A stretch of 64,000 nucleotides of DNA from Halorussus salinus (GCF_004765815.2 NZ_ML974127.1:1032927-1096926); one strand, 5' to 3'. Shown: positions 51,973 through 61,145, counted from the stretch's first letter. The notes: generated from the sequence alone by a model not told the origin. Program-made: numbers and translations.

Positions 51973-52203
51973 ATGGCAACCCCCATCTTCGAACGGGAGA
52001 CGTGGCTCGACATCTCGGTCAACATCATCCCGCTCTTCATCATCGGCTTTTTTATCGTGTTGTTCACGGTCAGCTCCCCGTGGGCCATCGAAGGCTTGAC
52101 CTCCGCGGTCGCGTTCGCGCTGTTGGTCGTCCCGCTCGTCCTGCTGGCGTACCTGACTTACATCGCGGCCGACCTCATCGAGTCCGCGGAGTCGGGCGAG
52201 TAA
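51973..52203 (+). CDS. small two-helix membrane protein next to coxA
   Basis: A 76-residue protein (MATPIFERETWLDISVNIIP) with two helices (about 19-38 and 44-66) and an acidic end. It precedes coxA by 147 bases on the same strand; a box CCTATTTGG (about 51940) gives it its own promoter. It resembles a short conserved haloarchaeal family (DUF6684, from memory) found with oxidase genes. An assembly or stabilising role in the oxidase is inference. Confidence 0.65.
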   Translation: MATPIFERETWLDISVNIIPLFIIGFFIVLFTVSSPWAIEGLTSAVAFALLVVPLVLLAYLTYIAADLIESAESGE

Positions 52204-52350
52204 GTCGGTCGTTTCCTTCGTCGGACACGTCTATTCACGACAGTTCCCCGACTGCTCTCCGCGAAGTTTGTAATTAGTTATCACGAAACTACCCGACGCC
52301 CCGGCGGCGTATCCTAACCTTTCTTTACCTTGTAGTCCTGACGGACGCGT

Positions 52351-54126
52351 ATGGTAGAAGCCGGGCAAATCGCACTCACCGTCGTCATGGGGCTGCTCCT
52401 GTTCGGGGTCGCCACGTTCCTCTCGCGGATGGAGGACTGGCGCTCCTACAGGCCCCTCGCGGGCGGCGGGTACGTCGGCGAAAAGACTGGGCAGGCTCAC
52501 AGCGAGAAGCCTGCCGGAATCGTGCGTTGGCTAACGACTGTCGACCACAAGGACATCGGTATCCTCTACGGACTGTACGGTCTCGTCGCGTTCAGTTGGG
52601 GCGGCATCGCCGTCCTGCTGATGCGCGCGGAACTGGCGACGGCCGCCGAGAACTTCATCGGGGCGAACTTCTACAACGCCCTGCTGACGACTCACGGCAT
52701 CACGATGCTGTTCCTGTTCGGGACGCCCATCATCGCGGCGTTCGGCAACTACTTCGTGCCCCTCCTCATCGGCGCGGACGACATGGCGTTCCCCCGCATC
52801 AACGCCATCGCGTTCTGGTTGCTCCCGCCCGCGGCCATCCTCATCTGGGCCGGGTTCCCGCTGGCGTCGCTGACCGAGACCATCGACCCCGCCCAGACCT
52901 CGTGGACGATGTACACGCCGCTGTCGGTCGAGCAGACCAACCCCGGCGTGGACCTGATGTTGCTGGGACTGCATCTTTCGGGGGTTTCGGCGACGATGGG
53001 AGCCATCAACTTCATCGCGACCATCTTCACCGAGCGCGGCGAGGAGGTCGGCTGGGAGAGCCTCGACATCTTCTCGTGGACGATGATCACCCAGTCGGGC
53101 CTCATCCTGTTCTCGTTCCCCCTGCTGGGGAGCGCGCTCGTCATGCTCCTGCTGGACCGTAACTTCGGCACGGTGTTCTTCGCGGCCGAAGGCGGCGGTC
53201 CCATCCTCTGGCAACACCTGTTCTGGTTCTTCGGCCACCCGGAGGTCTACATCCTCGTCCTCCCGCCGATGGGACTGGTGAGTCTCATCCTTCCGCGGTT
53301 CTCCGGCCGGAAGCTGTTCGGGTTCAAGTTCGTCGTCTACTCGACGCTGGCAATCGGCGTCCTCTCGTTCGGCGTGTGGGCACACCACATGTTCTCGACG
53401 GGTATCGACCCGCGCATCCGGGCGAGCTTCATGGCGGTCTCCTTAGCAATCGCGGTCCCATCCGCCGTGAAGACGTTCAACTGGATTACGACGATGTGGA
53501 ACGGGAAGCTCCGTCTGACCGCGCCGATGCTGTTCTGCATCGGGTTCGTCCAGAACTTCATCATCGGCGGCGTGACGGGCGTGTTCCTCGCGTCGATTCC
53601 GGTTGACCTCGTGCTGCACGACACCTACTACGTCGTCGGGCACTTCCACTTCATCGTCATGGGCGCTATCGCGGTGGCTGGCTTCGCGGGCATCTACTAC
53701 TGGTTCCCGCTCTACACCGGTCGGATGTACCAGCGCACCCTCGCGAAGTGGCACTTCTGGCTGACGATGATCGGCAGTAACGTGACGTTCATCGCCATGC
53801 TCATCCTCGGCTACGGCGGGATGCCCCGGCGTTACGCGACCTACGTCTTCAGCAACGACGCGTTGGTCTCGATGTTCACCGACCTCCACCTCATCGCGAC
53901 GGTCGGCGCGTTCATCATGGGCTTCGGTCAGCTCATCTTCGTCTACAACCTGCTGACCTCGTGGCTCGAAGGTCCCCTCGTGGGCAGCGGCGACCCGTGG
54001 GACCTCGAGGAGGACGGCATGAAGACCAAGGAGTGGGCGTGGTTCGAGCGCAAGCGCGAGACGGCCCTCACCGACGGCGGCGAGGAGGTCGCCACCGACG
54101 GCGGCGAGGCTGTCGAAGACGAATAA
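52351..54126 (+). CDS. coxA: cytochrome c oxidase subunit I
   Basis: Catalytic heme-copper subunit reducing O2 to water and pumping protons, 591 residues, about 12-14 helices. Landmarks: TTVDHKDIGILYG, TTHGITMLFLFGTP with a heme-a His, WQHLFWFFGHPEVYILVLP with CuB His, the cross-linked Tyr and the Glu of the D-channel (A1-type signature), WAHHMFSTG with two CuB His, and HDTYYVVGHFHFIVMG with the last heme His ligands. The C-terminus is soluble and acidic. coxB and coxC are about 50 kb away. Its promoter is probably CCTTTCTTTACC near 52318. Confidence 0.97.
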   Translation: MVEAGQIALTVVMGLLLFGVATFLSRMEDWRSYRPLAGGGYVGEKTGQAHSEKPAGIVRWLTTVDHKDIGILYGLYGLVAFSWGGIAVLLMRAELATAAENFIGANFYNALLTTHGITMLFLFGTPIIAAFGNYFVPLLIGADDMAFPRINAIAFWLLPPAAILIWAGFPLASLTETIDPAQTSWTMYTPLSVEQTNPGVDLMLLGLHLSGVSATMGAINFIATIFTERGEEVGWESLDIFSWTMITQSGLILFSFPLLGSALVMLLLDRNFGTVFFAAEGGGPILWQHLFWFFGHPEVYILVLPPMGLVSLILPRFSGRKLFGFKFVVYSTLAIGVLSFGVWAHHMFSTGIDPRIRASFMAVSLAIAVPSAVKTFNWITTMWNGKLRLTAPMLFCIGFVQNFIIGGVTGVFLASIPVDLVLHDTYYVVGHFHFIVMGAIAVAGFAGIYYWFPLYTGRMYQRTLAKWHFWLTMIGSNVTFIAMLILGYGGMPRRYATYVFSNDALVSMFTDLHLIATVGAFIMGFGQLIFVYNLLTSWLEGPLVGSGDPWDLEEDGMKTKEWAWFERKRETALTDGGEEVATDGGEAVEDE

Positions 54127-54202
54127 GACGAACAATCGACTCCAATCGTTTTTCCGTTATTTTCTGTGGAATAGCGTCCGCTATCCCGAAAACCGCGGTC
54201 GT

Positions 54203-55087
54203 CTACCGCCGGAACTCGTCGGCGTAGTCGGCGACGTACTCTCGGAGCGTCCGGGGGTCTCTGCCCAGTACCCGCGACGCGTCGTCGGTCACGCGGTCGG
54301 CGAGACCGAGCCGCGCGGTGGTGTAGATACCGACCATCACGGCGACGTAGGGCCAGTCGAACCCGCGGCGGCGCATGTGCCACGCGAACTCGGGAATCGA
54401 GGGGTCGGCGTACTCGATACCGCGGTCGAGGACCGCGCCGAACACCCCGGCGACCTGCCGGTAGGTGAGCGCGGCGGGACCGGTCACGTCGTAGGCGCGG
54501 TTGCGGTGGCCCGGTTCGGTCAGCGCGACGGCGGCGACCTCGCCCACGTCGCGGGCGTCCACGAAACTCGTCGCGCCGTCGCCCGCGGGGACGAATATCT
54601 CGTCGCGCTCGACTATCTCCTCGCGGTGGACCTCGTTCAGATTCTGCATGAAGAAGGAGGCCCGCAGGAAGGTGTGGGCCACGTCGGCCGATTCGAGGTG
54701 GCGCTCCACCTTTCGGTGGGGGAGCAAGGGGTTTTTCTCCGCGCCGACGACCGACAGGTAGACGACGTGTTCGACGCCGGTTCGAATCGCGGCGTCCACG
54801 AACGGCGTGATGTGGCGCTTCACGTCAGACACCGCGGGCGGACGCATCAGGAAGAGTCGGTCCGCGCCCGCCAGCGCCTCGCCCCACGTCTCGGGTCGCT
54901 CGAAGTCGAACGCCGCGAGTTCGACCTCCTCGGCGAATCGGTCGGCGGCGCTCGCGGGGTCGCGCACGCCTGCGAGAATCGATTCGTCGCGGTCCGCGAG
55001 CGCGCTCACGACGTGCGACCCGACGGTCCCGGTCGCGCCCGTTACGAGGAGGCGACCCGTCTCCGAGTTCGAATCGGCTCGGGTCAC
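54203..55087 (-). CDS. NmrA/SDR-type NAD(P)-binding protein
   Basis: A 294-residue atypical short-chain dehydrogenase. The N-terminal Rossmann motif is TGATGTVGSHVVSAL, followed by AGVRDP for NADP preference, RLFLMRPPAVSDVKRHITPFVDAAIRTGVEHVVYLSVVGAEKN and FLRASFFMQNL. No Tyr-x-x-x-Lys pair is visible, so it may sense or bind cofactor as NmrA does rather than act as a full enzyme. Its GTG start overlaps the stop of a 28-codon gene, which indicates translational coupling. Confidence 0.85.
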   Translation of the reverse strand: MTRADSNSETGRLLVTGATGTVGSHVVSALADRDESILAGVRDPASAADRFAEEVELAAFDFERPETWGEALAGADRLFLMRPPAVSDVKRHITPFVDAAIRTGVEHVVYLSVVGAEKNPLLPHRKVERHLESADVAHTFLRASFFMQNLNEVHREEIVERDEIFVPAGDGATSFVDARDVGEVAAVALTEPGHRNRAYDVTGPAALTYRQVAGVFGAVLDRGIEYADPSIPEFAWHMRRRGFDWPYVAVMVGIYTTARLGLADRVTDDASRVLGRDPRTLREYVADYADEFRR

Positions 55088-55170
55088 GTCACCGCCAGTA
55101 CGATACCCATCGTGAACATCAACACGGCGATGCCGCCGAGGATGTAGGCCAGCATGTCTTTCTCGGTCAT
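55084..55170 (-). CDS. 28-residue membrane microprotein coupled to the SDR gene
   Basis: A tiny frame reading MTEKDMLAYILGGIAVLMF and on to VLAVT: a charged start then one hydrophobic helix spanning nearly the whole peptide. Its TGA overlaps the SDR GTG start (GTGA). The ATG is preceded on the minus strand by CCTTTTCATCC about 27 bases upstream, so it is placed as the leaderless first gene of a two-gene operon. Seen directly as an ORF; expression is inferred from overlap and promoter spacing. Confidence 0.6.
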   Translation of the reverse strand: MTEKDMLAYILGGIAVLMFTMGIVLAVT

Positions 55171-55230
55171 ACTAGAGGGTAGGGCGTACGGATGAAAAGG
55201 CTAATCCTTCCGCCGTTCCGACGTTCGGTC

Positions 55231-55500
55231 GTGAGCGAGACGTTCCGCGGACGGTCGTTCGTCGTCGGGTTCTACTTCGTCATCGTCGCCATCACCGGCG
55301 CTATCGGTGCCGTCCTCGGGGCTATCGGACCGGAGGACCTGACGCCGGTGAAGCTCCTCGGGCTAGTCGAGCTACAGCCGACGCCGCTCGGTCTCGCCGT
55401 CTACGGCGTCGTCACGGTCGGTATCGCGCTCGGGATTCCGCTCGGGTTGGTCGTCCTCGTCTCGGAGGTCGCCGACGCCGAGAGCGTCGACGAGACCTGA
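55231..55500 (+). CDS. small membrane protein, cox-cluster type
   Basis: An 89-residue protein (SETFRGRSFVVGFYFVIVAITG) with two or three helices and a central LLGLVELQPTPLGLAVYGVVTVG. I use GTG 55231, which lies about 25-30 bases after an AAAAGGCTAAT box; an in-frame ATG at 55192 sits on that box. It resembles a small haloarchaeal family seen by oxidase genes, a recollection rather than a proven link. Divergent from the microprotein/SDR operon. Confidence 0.6.
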   Translation: MSETFRGRSFVVGFYFVIVAITGAIGAVLGAIGPEDLTPVKLLGLVELQPTPLGLAVYGVVTVGIALGIPLGLVVLVSEVADAESVDET

Positions 55501-55593
55501 CCGGCGAAAGCGACGCTCGACCCTGTCACAACCTATTGTCGAACCTCCGCACGGAGGCGAACATCTAAGACCACGTTTCCCGTCCATGTGACC

Positions 55594-55992
55594 ATGTACC
55601 ACGTCGTCATCGCCGTGGACGAGGAGACCGACCGGGCGCGCAGACAGGCCAGCGCAGTCGCCGACCTCCCGAAGGCCGCCGAGGAGGTCCACGTGACGCT
55701 ACTTCACGTCTTCACGGAGAACCCCGGCGGCGCGTCGGCGACGCAGGTCGGGTCGGTTCGGCGCGCCGAGGAACTCCTCGAAAACGAGGGTATCGAGGTC
55801 GAAGTCGCCGAGCGGTCGGGCGACCCCGCCGCGGCGGTGCTGGACTTCGCCGAGGCGGAGGACGCCGACTGCATCTGCGTCGGCGGTCGGAACCGCTCGC
55901 CCGCGGGCAAGGCCATCTTCGGGAGCGTCTCCCAGTCCGTAATTCTGCAGGCCGACCGGCCGGTCCTCGTGACCGGTGGCGAGACGGAGTGA
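55594..55992 (+). CDS. universal stress protein (UspA family)
   Basis: A 132-residue single-domain Usp. The start YHVVIAVDEETDRARRQASAVADL and the ATP-binding C-terminal motif (CICVGGRNRSPAGKAIFGSVSQSVI, in the G-x2-G-x9-G-S/T pattern) are clear. ATG 55594 is used; a GTG two codons earlier is possible. Members bind ATP and modulate stress responses; the partner is unknown. It stands alone. Confidence 0.93.
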   Translation: MYHVVIAVDEETDRARRQASAVADLPKAAEEVHVTLLHVFTENPGGASATQVGSVRRAEELLENEGIEVEVAERSGDPAAAVLDFAEAEDADCICVGGRNRSPAGKAIFGSVSQSVILQADRPVLVTGGETE

Positions 55993-56037
55993 GACGTTCG
56001 GGGACCTCCTCGCTCGCGGTCGTCGTCAGAGAGCGAG

Positions 56038-58197
56038 CTACGGCAGGAAGAGGAACACCGCGTAGGCGACCGCGAGCAGGACCGTCGCGTGCTTCGCGCC
56101 GTTCCGGACGCTCCCCTCGCCCATCTGTCCGGCGACAAGCCCGGAGCAGACCGCCTGCACCAGCGAGGTGTGGAAGAACAGCAAGGTGTAGGCCTCGGTA
56201 TCGACCTCCGAGATGCCCGAGAGCGGGCCGGTGCTGGCCGGACCGGTCGCGGGCGCGGCGGCGTCGGTCGGCAGGTTCGGGATGAGGATGCTGTTGAGCG
56301 CGCCGACGATGACGAGGAAGACGACGAACGAGAGGTAGATGATGACGAGGTAGGTCAGCATCTCTTGGCGGCGCTTGCGCTTGAGTCGCCGCGTGTCTTG
56401 TGCGTCGTCGGCCGCGATGCGGAGGACCCGCGCGATGTCGCCGCTTGCGGCCATCGCGTTGGCGATGAGCGTGACCGTCCGCGTGATGGTCGGCGTGTCG
56501 AGGCGGTCCTCGAAGCGGTAGAGCGCGGTCTCGGCGTCCACGCCCCACTCGATGTCGGTCCAGAGCCGCCCGGCCTCGGCGTCCAACGCCCCGAGGTCGC
56601 TTCTGGCGACGCGTTCGAGGCTCTCGACCACCGACATCCCGGCCTCGTTCACGCTGGCGAGGCGGTCGAGGAAGTCCGGGACCGCCGCCTCGATGGCGGC
56701 GATGCGCCGCCGGTGGAGTTCCTGCACGAGGGCGAACGACCCGACGACGAACAGCGCGGCTTGCACCGCGAAGTCGTCGAAGACCCGGAGCGTGAGCGTC
56801 CCGGCCGCGAGGTGGGGCCACGACCGGACGAGAATCGAGAGGAGGCCGACCGGGAGCGTCGCGTAGAGGACCACGTCGGGGTTCTCCCGCAGGGTCCGAA
56901 CCGGGTCCGACAGCGCCTCCCGGAACCAGCGGACCTCCTCGAAGGCGTCGAGGCGCTCGAAGTTCAGGACCGCCGGGTCGGCGGGCGAATCGGAGTCGGC
57001 GGAGTCGCCGACCGTGGCGGTCGGGCCGCCGTCGGACAGCGCTGGAGTCTCGTCCGGCCGCTCGACGCCCGACCGCTCGGCCGTGGGCGCGTCCGTGCGT
57101 CGGACGCCCGCGAGCGCCGCGGCCGCGAGGTCGATGTCGCGCTCCTCGCGACTCGCGCGGAGCGATTCGGTGATGCTGTCGAGGTATATCACGAACCCGA
57201 CGTTCGCCAGCGGGATGGCGAAGTACGCCAGCATCCGGAGGAGCGGCAGGGTGTCGCCCAGCGCCATCAGCCCCATGATGACGAGGATGGTGATGAAGAG
57301 TAGCGGCGCGACGACGAACACCGAGACGTACCCCTCCGCGAGCGTGGCGAGCAGTTCGAGGAACGACTCCTGTTGGGCCTCGGCGTCCTCCTGATATCGC
57401 TCGTACTGGGTGTCGAGGTACGACGAGATGCTCTGGCCGCTCTGGAGGACGCTGGCGAGGTTGTCGGCGAACTCGCCGAACTTCTCGCTGGGGGTGCGGT
57501 CGGCGAGGCGTTCGATGGCCGACAGCATGTCGAGTCCGGCGTAGTCCATCGCCTTGACCGCGACCGCGACTTCGTCGGCGGCCTCGCCGAACACCTCCCG
57601 GTTCCCGGCCAGCGTGCGCAGAATCTCGGGGAACGCCATCCCGGACCGCGAGAGGGCGTAGACGAACGCCACGGTCCGGGCTAGACTCTCGTCTATCTTG
57701 CGCTCGCGGGCGTTCGCCCGGTACGAGAGGTTCTCCCACCGGAGCCAGTAGGTCAGGGCACCCGACGCGACCCCGAGCGTCGTGCTACTCGCCAGCAGGA
57801 TGGCGAACAGTTGCCCCGCAGAGAGGTTCGGCAAGACCAGCAATCCGGCGAGGAAGTCGAGTTGTCCGGGTAAGGTCGCCCGCATCTCCTCGGGCGAGAC
57901 GCGCAAAATTGCCAGCACGCCCGCGACGACGTAGACGCCGACGATGCTCCCTACCACCGCGGCGTAGCCGGTGTACAACAGCGTCTTGGCCGCGAACATC
58001 CGGTAGGTCTCGGCGGAGTGGACCGACTGGAGGAGTCGCCTGCGGACGGTCTGTCGCCGCCCGCGCTCGGAGACCCACCCGCCGAAAGCGGTCAGCGCCA
58101 GAAAGACGAGGAGCCGGTCGGCCCGGCGCGATACCGGCGCGAGCGCGACCGGGGCCGCGAACGCGAGTACCGCGAGGAGCGGCAGGAACCCCCACAT
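56038..58197 (-). CDS. type IV pilus / secretion membrane platform protein (TadC/PilC type)
   Basis: A 719-residue archaeal T2SS-F family protein with two copies of the F-domain: one near 150-330 (ALSRSGMAFPEILRTLAGN, FADNLASVLQSGQSISSYLDTQYERYQEDAEAQQE) and one near 500-650 (LDRLASVNEAGMSVVESLERVA, SGDIARVLRIAADDAQDTRRLKRKRRQEML), each followed by membrane helices. A Pro/Asp/Ser linker (PDETPALSDGGPTATVGDSAD) joins the halves. It overlaps the ATPase stop by one base (TGATG). It forms the membrane platform that the ATPase turns to assemble pilins; no pilin gene with a prepilin signal is beside it. Confidence 0.9.
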   Translation of the reverse strand: MWGFLPLLAVLAFAAPVALAPVSRRADRLLVFLALTAFGGWVSERGRRQTVRRRLLQSVHSAETYRMFAAKTLLYTGYAAVVGSIVGVYVVAGVLAILRVSPEEMRATLPGQLDFLAGLLVLPNLSAGQLFAILLASSTTLGVASGALTYWLRWENLSYRANARERKIDESLARTVAFVYALSRSGMAFPEILRTLAGNREVFGEAADEVAVAVKAMDYAGLDMLSAIERLADRTPSEKFGEFADNLASVLQSGQSISSYLDTQYERYQEDAEAQQESFLELLATLAEGYVSVFVVAPLLFITILVIMGLMALGDTLPLLRMLAYFAIPLANVGFVIYLDSITESLRASREERDIDLAAAALAGVRRTDAPTAERSGVERPDETPALSDGGPTATVGDSADSDSPADPAVLNFERLDAFEEVRWFREALSDPVRTLRENPDVVLYATLPVGLLSILVRSWPHLAAGTLTLRVFDDFAVQAALFVVGSFALVQELHRRRIAAIEAAVPDFLDRLASVNEAGMSVVESLERVARSDLGALDAEAGRLWTDIEWGVDAETALYRFEDRLDTPTITRTVTLIANAMAASGDIARVLRIAADDAQDTRRLKRKRRQEMLTYLVIIYLSFVVFLVIVGALNSILIPNLPTDAAAPATGPASTGPLSGISEVDTEAYTLLFFHTSLVQAVCSGLVAGQMGEGSVRNGAKHATVLLAVAYAVFLFLP

Positions 58198-59855
58198 CAG
58201 TCGAACCCGGTCGAGACCTCGGTGTCCAACTCGATGGTGTCCAGCACGCGCTCGGGGTGAGAGTAGTACTCGTTTATCATCGCGGTGAACCGCCGGTAGT
58301 CCGAGACGCCCCGTTCGCGGAGGTACTGGAGGACTCGCTCGCGGTCGCGGAGTTCTTCGAGGAGTTCGCTCCGGGACCACCCCCGCTCGTCCTGAATCTC
58401 GTCCAAGACGTTGCTGTCGTTGTTCCGGAAGGTGTCCTCGGTGGCGTTCCACGAGAACGTCGTCGAGTAGTCCAAGTCGCCGGTCCGCTGGTCGATGCCC
58501 TCGATTTCGGCCAGCACGCGGTTGCGGCGCACGCGCTCGTCGCCGACGTAGGTCAGCGTCTGAACCGACAGGATGTCGAGGCTCTGAATCATCGCCCGCG
58601 GGACGTTGATGGGTTCGTTTTCGAGGCGGTTGATGACCGTCTGCACCGAGTCGGCGTGCATCGTGGAGTAGGTCGTGTGGCCCGTGTTCATCGCCTGAAA
58701 GAGGGTCATGGCCTCCTCGCCGCGGACCTCGCCGACGACGATGTACTCCGGGCGGTGGCGCAGTGCGGAGCGAAGCAGGTCGTACATCGTGATGTCGGCG
58801 CTCTCGCCCCGGCGCTCGCGCGTGACCGACGACAGCCAGTTGTCGTGGTACAGCGCCAACTCGCGGGTGTCCTCGATAGTCAGCACCTTCGAGCGCGGCG
58901 GGATGAACATCGAGATGGCGTTCATCGAGGTGGTCTTGCCCGAGGCGGTCCCGCCCGCGAACACGAGCGACTTGTTCGACTCGATGGCGAGCCAGAGGTA
59001 CGCCATTTGGTCGAGCGAGAAGGTGCCGTACTCAACCAAGTCGATGGGCGTGAACGGCTCGTCGGCGTACTTCCGAATCGTGAACGCCGACCCCCGAGGA
59101 GTGACCTCCTCGCCGAGGGCCAACTCCGCGCGCGAGCCGTCGGGAAGGGTGGTCTCGACCACGGGGTCGCCGATGCTGACGTGGCGACCCGACTGCTGGG
59201 CGAGGCGCACGACGAGGTTGTCCAGTTCCTCCTCGGCGTAGACGACGTTGGTCTCGATGTCGGTGTACTCGTCGTGGTAGACGAACAGCGGCAAGTCGTA
59301 GCCGTCACACGAGATGTCCTCGATGTGGGGGTCGGCCATCAGCGGGTCCAACTTCCCGAACCCGCGGAACGACCGGAAGAGGTAATAAAAGAGCCGGTAG
59401 AAGCTCGCGGCCTCCACCTCGACGCCGTACATCGAGAGGAGTTCTTCGAGTTCGTCTTTCAGCACGGCCTCGGCGGTGGCGGCGTCGTCGGTGTCGGCGC
59501 GGGTCTCCCGGCGGTGGATGAGCGAGTCGCGGATGTCGGAGAACAGCCGGTCGAGCAGTTCGGTTTCGAGGTCGTCTAGCTCGGGTTCCACGACGTGGTA
59601 CAGGTACTCGTTCTCCACGTCGTCGTAGTTGATGGAGACGAACGCGAACGGCGCGTCCACCCAGTAGCGTTCGATTTCGTCGTAGCCGGTCAGTCCGGAG
59701 AACGTCACCAGCGGGCCGTGTTCCGCGGGGTCGTACTCGTCGGCCTCGACGGTGGTCCCCCGGAAGACCTCGGCGGTCCGGCGGAGCGTCCGCTGGAACT
59801 CCCGGATGCGAATCCGCACGTCGTCGGTCCACTCGGAGAGAGGCGACTGAGACAT
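58197..59855 (-). CDS. type II/IV secretion system ATPase (PilB/TadA/VirB11 type)
   Basis: A 552-residue assembly ATPase. Walker A is FAGGTASGKTTSMNAI (about 310), with the Asp box IEDTRELALYHDNW, Walker B EYIVVGEVRGEEA and the His box TGHTTYSTMHAD, and the N-terminal domain feature LDPLMADPHIEDISCDGYDLP. The ATG at 59855 is used since upstream codons look unlike coding. It is the first gene of the two-gene operon with the platform protein. Such orphan pairs serve adhesion pili in haloarchaea; which pilins it uses is unknown. Confidence 0.93.
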   Translation of the reverse strand: MSQSPLSEWTDDVRIRIREFQRTLRRTAEVFRGTTVEADEYDPAEHGPLVTFSGLTGYDEIERYWVDAPFAFVSINYDDVENEYLYHVVEPELDDLETELLDRLFSDIRDSLIHRRETRADTDDAATAEAVLKDELEELLSMYGVEVEAASFYRLFYYLFRSFRGFGKLDPLMADPHIEDISCDGYDLPLFVYHDEYTDIETNVVYAEEELDNLVVRLAQQSGRHVSIGDPVVETTLPDGSRAELALGEEVTPRGSAFTIRKYADEPFTPIDLVEYGTFSLDQMAYLWLAIESNKSLVFAGGTASGKTTSMNAISMFIPPRSKVLTIEDTRELALYHDNWLSSVTRERRGESADITMYDLLRSALRHRPEYIVVGEVRGEEAMTLFQAMNTGHTTYSTMHADSVQTVINRLENEPINVPRAMIQSLDILSVQTLTYVGDERVRRNRVLAEIEGIDQRTGDLDYSTTFSWNATEDTFRNNDSNVLDEIQDERGWSRSELLEELRDRERVLQYLRERGVSDYRRFTAMINEYYSHPERVLDTIELDTEVSTGFD

Positions 59856-60310
59856 GGTAGTGAATCGCGGGCGGGAACGGCGGTCGCGCGCCCGCGAGGG
59901 TTCACGCCCCACGTCACAGCGACGGTACTTAAATTATCGGTCACGCGACGACCGGAACTGAGCGTCGGCGTCGGGCGAGTTCCAGCGGTCAAGCGACTTC
60001 CAATCTTTCATCCCGGCGCGTGCGGGCGCGACCGCTCTGCGTGTCGCGCCTTTCCACGCGAGGGATGAGGACCGCAGGCCTTCGGCCGAGGACCGCAATC
60101 GGTTGGGGAGGGTGTGGCTCTCGCGGTGCTGTGCCGTGCGGTGACTCCTTCGAGTCGGCTTCAGTGCTGTTTCCGATTCCTGTGTAGCCGGTAGTCGCTG
60201 TACGGGTAGTGGCGTCACCAGTCGAACTACCGTTCTTTCCCGACCGACGGACGATTCCCCTTCTCGCCCGTCCCGGTAGTTTTTACTCCCCCGCTTTCGG
60301 TGTCTCGCGC
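59856..60310. repeat. 455-base gap with a dispersed intergenic element
   Basis: No gene is seen. The core, 60014-60150, starts with 24 bases identical to 21410-21433, then has short inverted repeats (CCGCAGGCCTTCGGCCGAGG), a CGGTTGGGGAGGGTGTGG segment and TCGCGGTGCTGTGCCGTGCG, part of which recurs at 42652. From memory, sequence like the GGGGAGGGTGTGG part occurs in many haloarchaeal intergenic regions. The right end holds the TTTTTACTCC box for the next gene (about 60279). Confidence 0.55.
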
Positions 60311-60811
60311 ATGGTCTGGGTTCGGTCGGAGTACGCGGGCGAGTTGGCAGTGGTGGCGGCGTGGCTCTCGGCGCTCCTCCCGTGGAACGTCACCTACTCG
60401 ACGCTCGACGGTCTCGGGAGCGTTCTGTTCGTCCGCTTCCCGTTCGTTCAGGTGCGGTACGTCTTCGGCATCGACATCTCGGAGGCCGTCGCGGTCCGGA
60501 CGCCCCTCGGCGCGCTCGCTTATCAGGAGGGCCAGTCGATAGCGGCCGCCTACCAAGCGTGGACCGTCGGCGCGGCCCTCGTCGGCGCGGCCGTGGTACT
60601 GAGCGTCCTCCTCTACCGGTACGAGGAGCGCGTCGAATCGCTCACCGACCCGGTGGCGGCGATGGGGGTTCTCCTCGGGCTGGCGGGCGTCGTCCTCTCG
60701 GCGGCGACGTGGTTGCTCTGGACCCGCGGGTTCCCCGGCCTGCCGATTCCGGTCGGGGTCGCGTTCCTCTACCTGTTCGGCGGGACGTTGCTCCTCGCGC
60801 GCCGAGAGTGA
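60311..60811 (+). CDS. haloarchaeal four-helix membrane protein, function unknown
   Basis: A 166-residue protein (VWVRSEYAGELAVVAAWLSALLPWNVTYSTL) with about four helices and a conserved-looking loop FVRFPFVQVRYVFGI. ATG 60311 is chosen: AGTTTTTACTCC lies about 26-36 bases upstream for a leaderless message, and an earlier in-frame ATG lies before that box. It seems monocistronic. No function is recognised. Confidence 0.75.
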   Translation: MVWVRSEYAGELAVVAAWLSALLPWNVTYSTLDGLGSVLFVRFPFVQVRYVFGIDISEAVAVRTPLGALAYQEGQSIAAAYQAWTVGAALVGAAVVLSVLLYRYEERVESLTDPVAAMGVLLGLAGVVLSAATWLLWTRGFPGLPIPVGVAFLYLFGGTLLLARRE

Positions 60812-60941
60812 GTTCCGATCAGTTGGGTTCGGTCGGTTGCGGTCGGCGCGCGTCGCTCCGCGACGCCTGTCGGTCCGTCGGCCGAATTAGTCGTCGCGGA
60901 GCTACAGAAAACTTATACCCGAGACAGTTGACCGGCCGAAC

Positions 60942-61094
60942 ATGGACGGAGACGGCGGTGGCGGATTCGGCGGGATGGACGGCGACATCACGGGAGAGAA
61001 CAACTCGCCGCTACTGACCGACGGGGTGAAGGCGATACTGGTCCTCGTCGGATTTCTCGTGGCCTTCTTTCTGCTACTCGTTCTCCTCGGGTAG
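60942..61094 (+). CDS. 50-residue Gly-rich single-helix microprotein
   Basis: Reads MDGDGGGGFGGMDGDITGEN, then a short polar part and one C-terminal helix (VKAILVLVGFLVAFFLLLVLLG). A strong box AAAACTTATACCC (60907-60919) is about 23-35 bases before the ATG, so a leaderless transcript is expected. Hydrophobicity, start and promoter geometry all agree, so I take it as a real small membrane protein. Its last codons lie in the first copy of a tandem duplication. Confidence 0.6.
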   Translation: MDGDGGGGFGGMDGDITGENNSPLLTDGVKAILVLVGFLVAFFLLLVLLG

Positions 61095-61145
61095 CGCGGC
61101 GATGGGGCGACGAATCGCTCGGGTAGCGCGGCGATGGGGCGACGA
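61087..61145. repeat. tandem duplication, 32-base period
   Basis: TCGGGTAGCGCGGCGATGGG plus GCGACGA (61087-61113) is repeated exactly at 61119-61145. The first copy contains the stop codon of the 50-codon gene. A recent local duplication is the simplest reading; a regulatory or terminator role is open. Confidence 0.85.
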
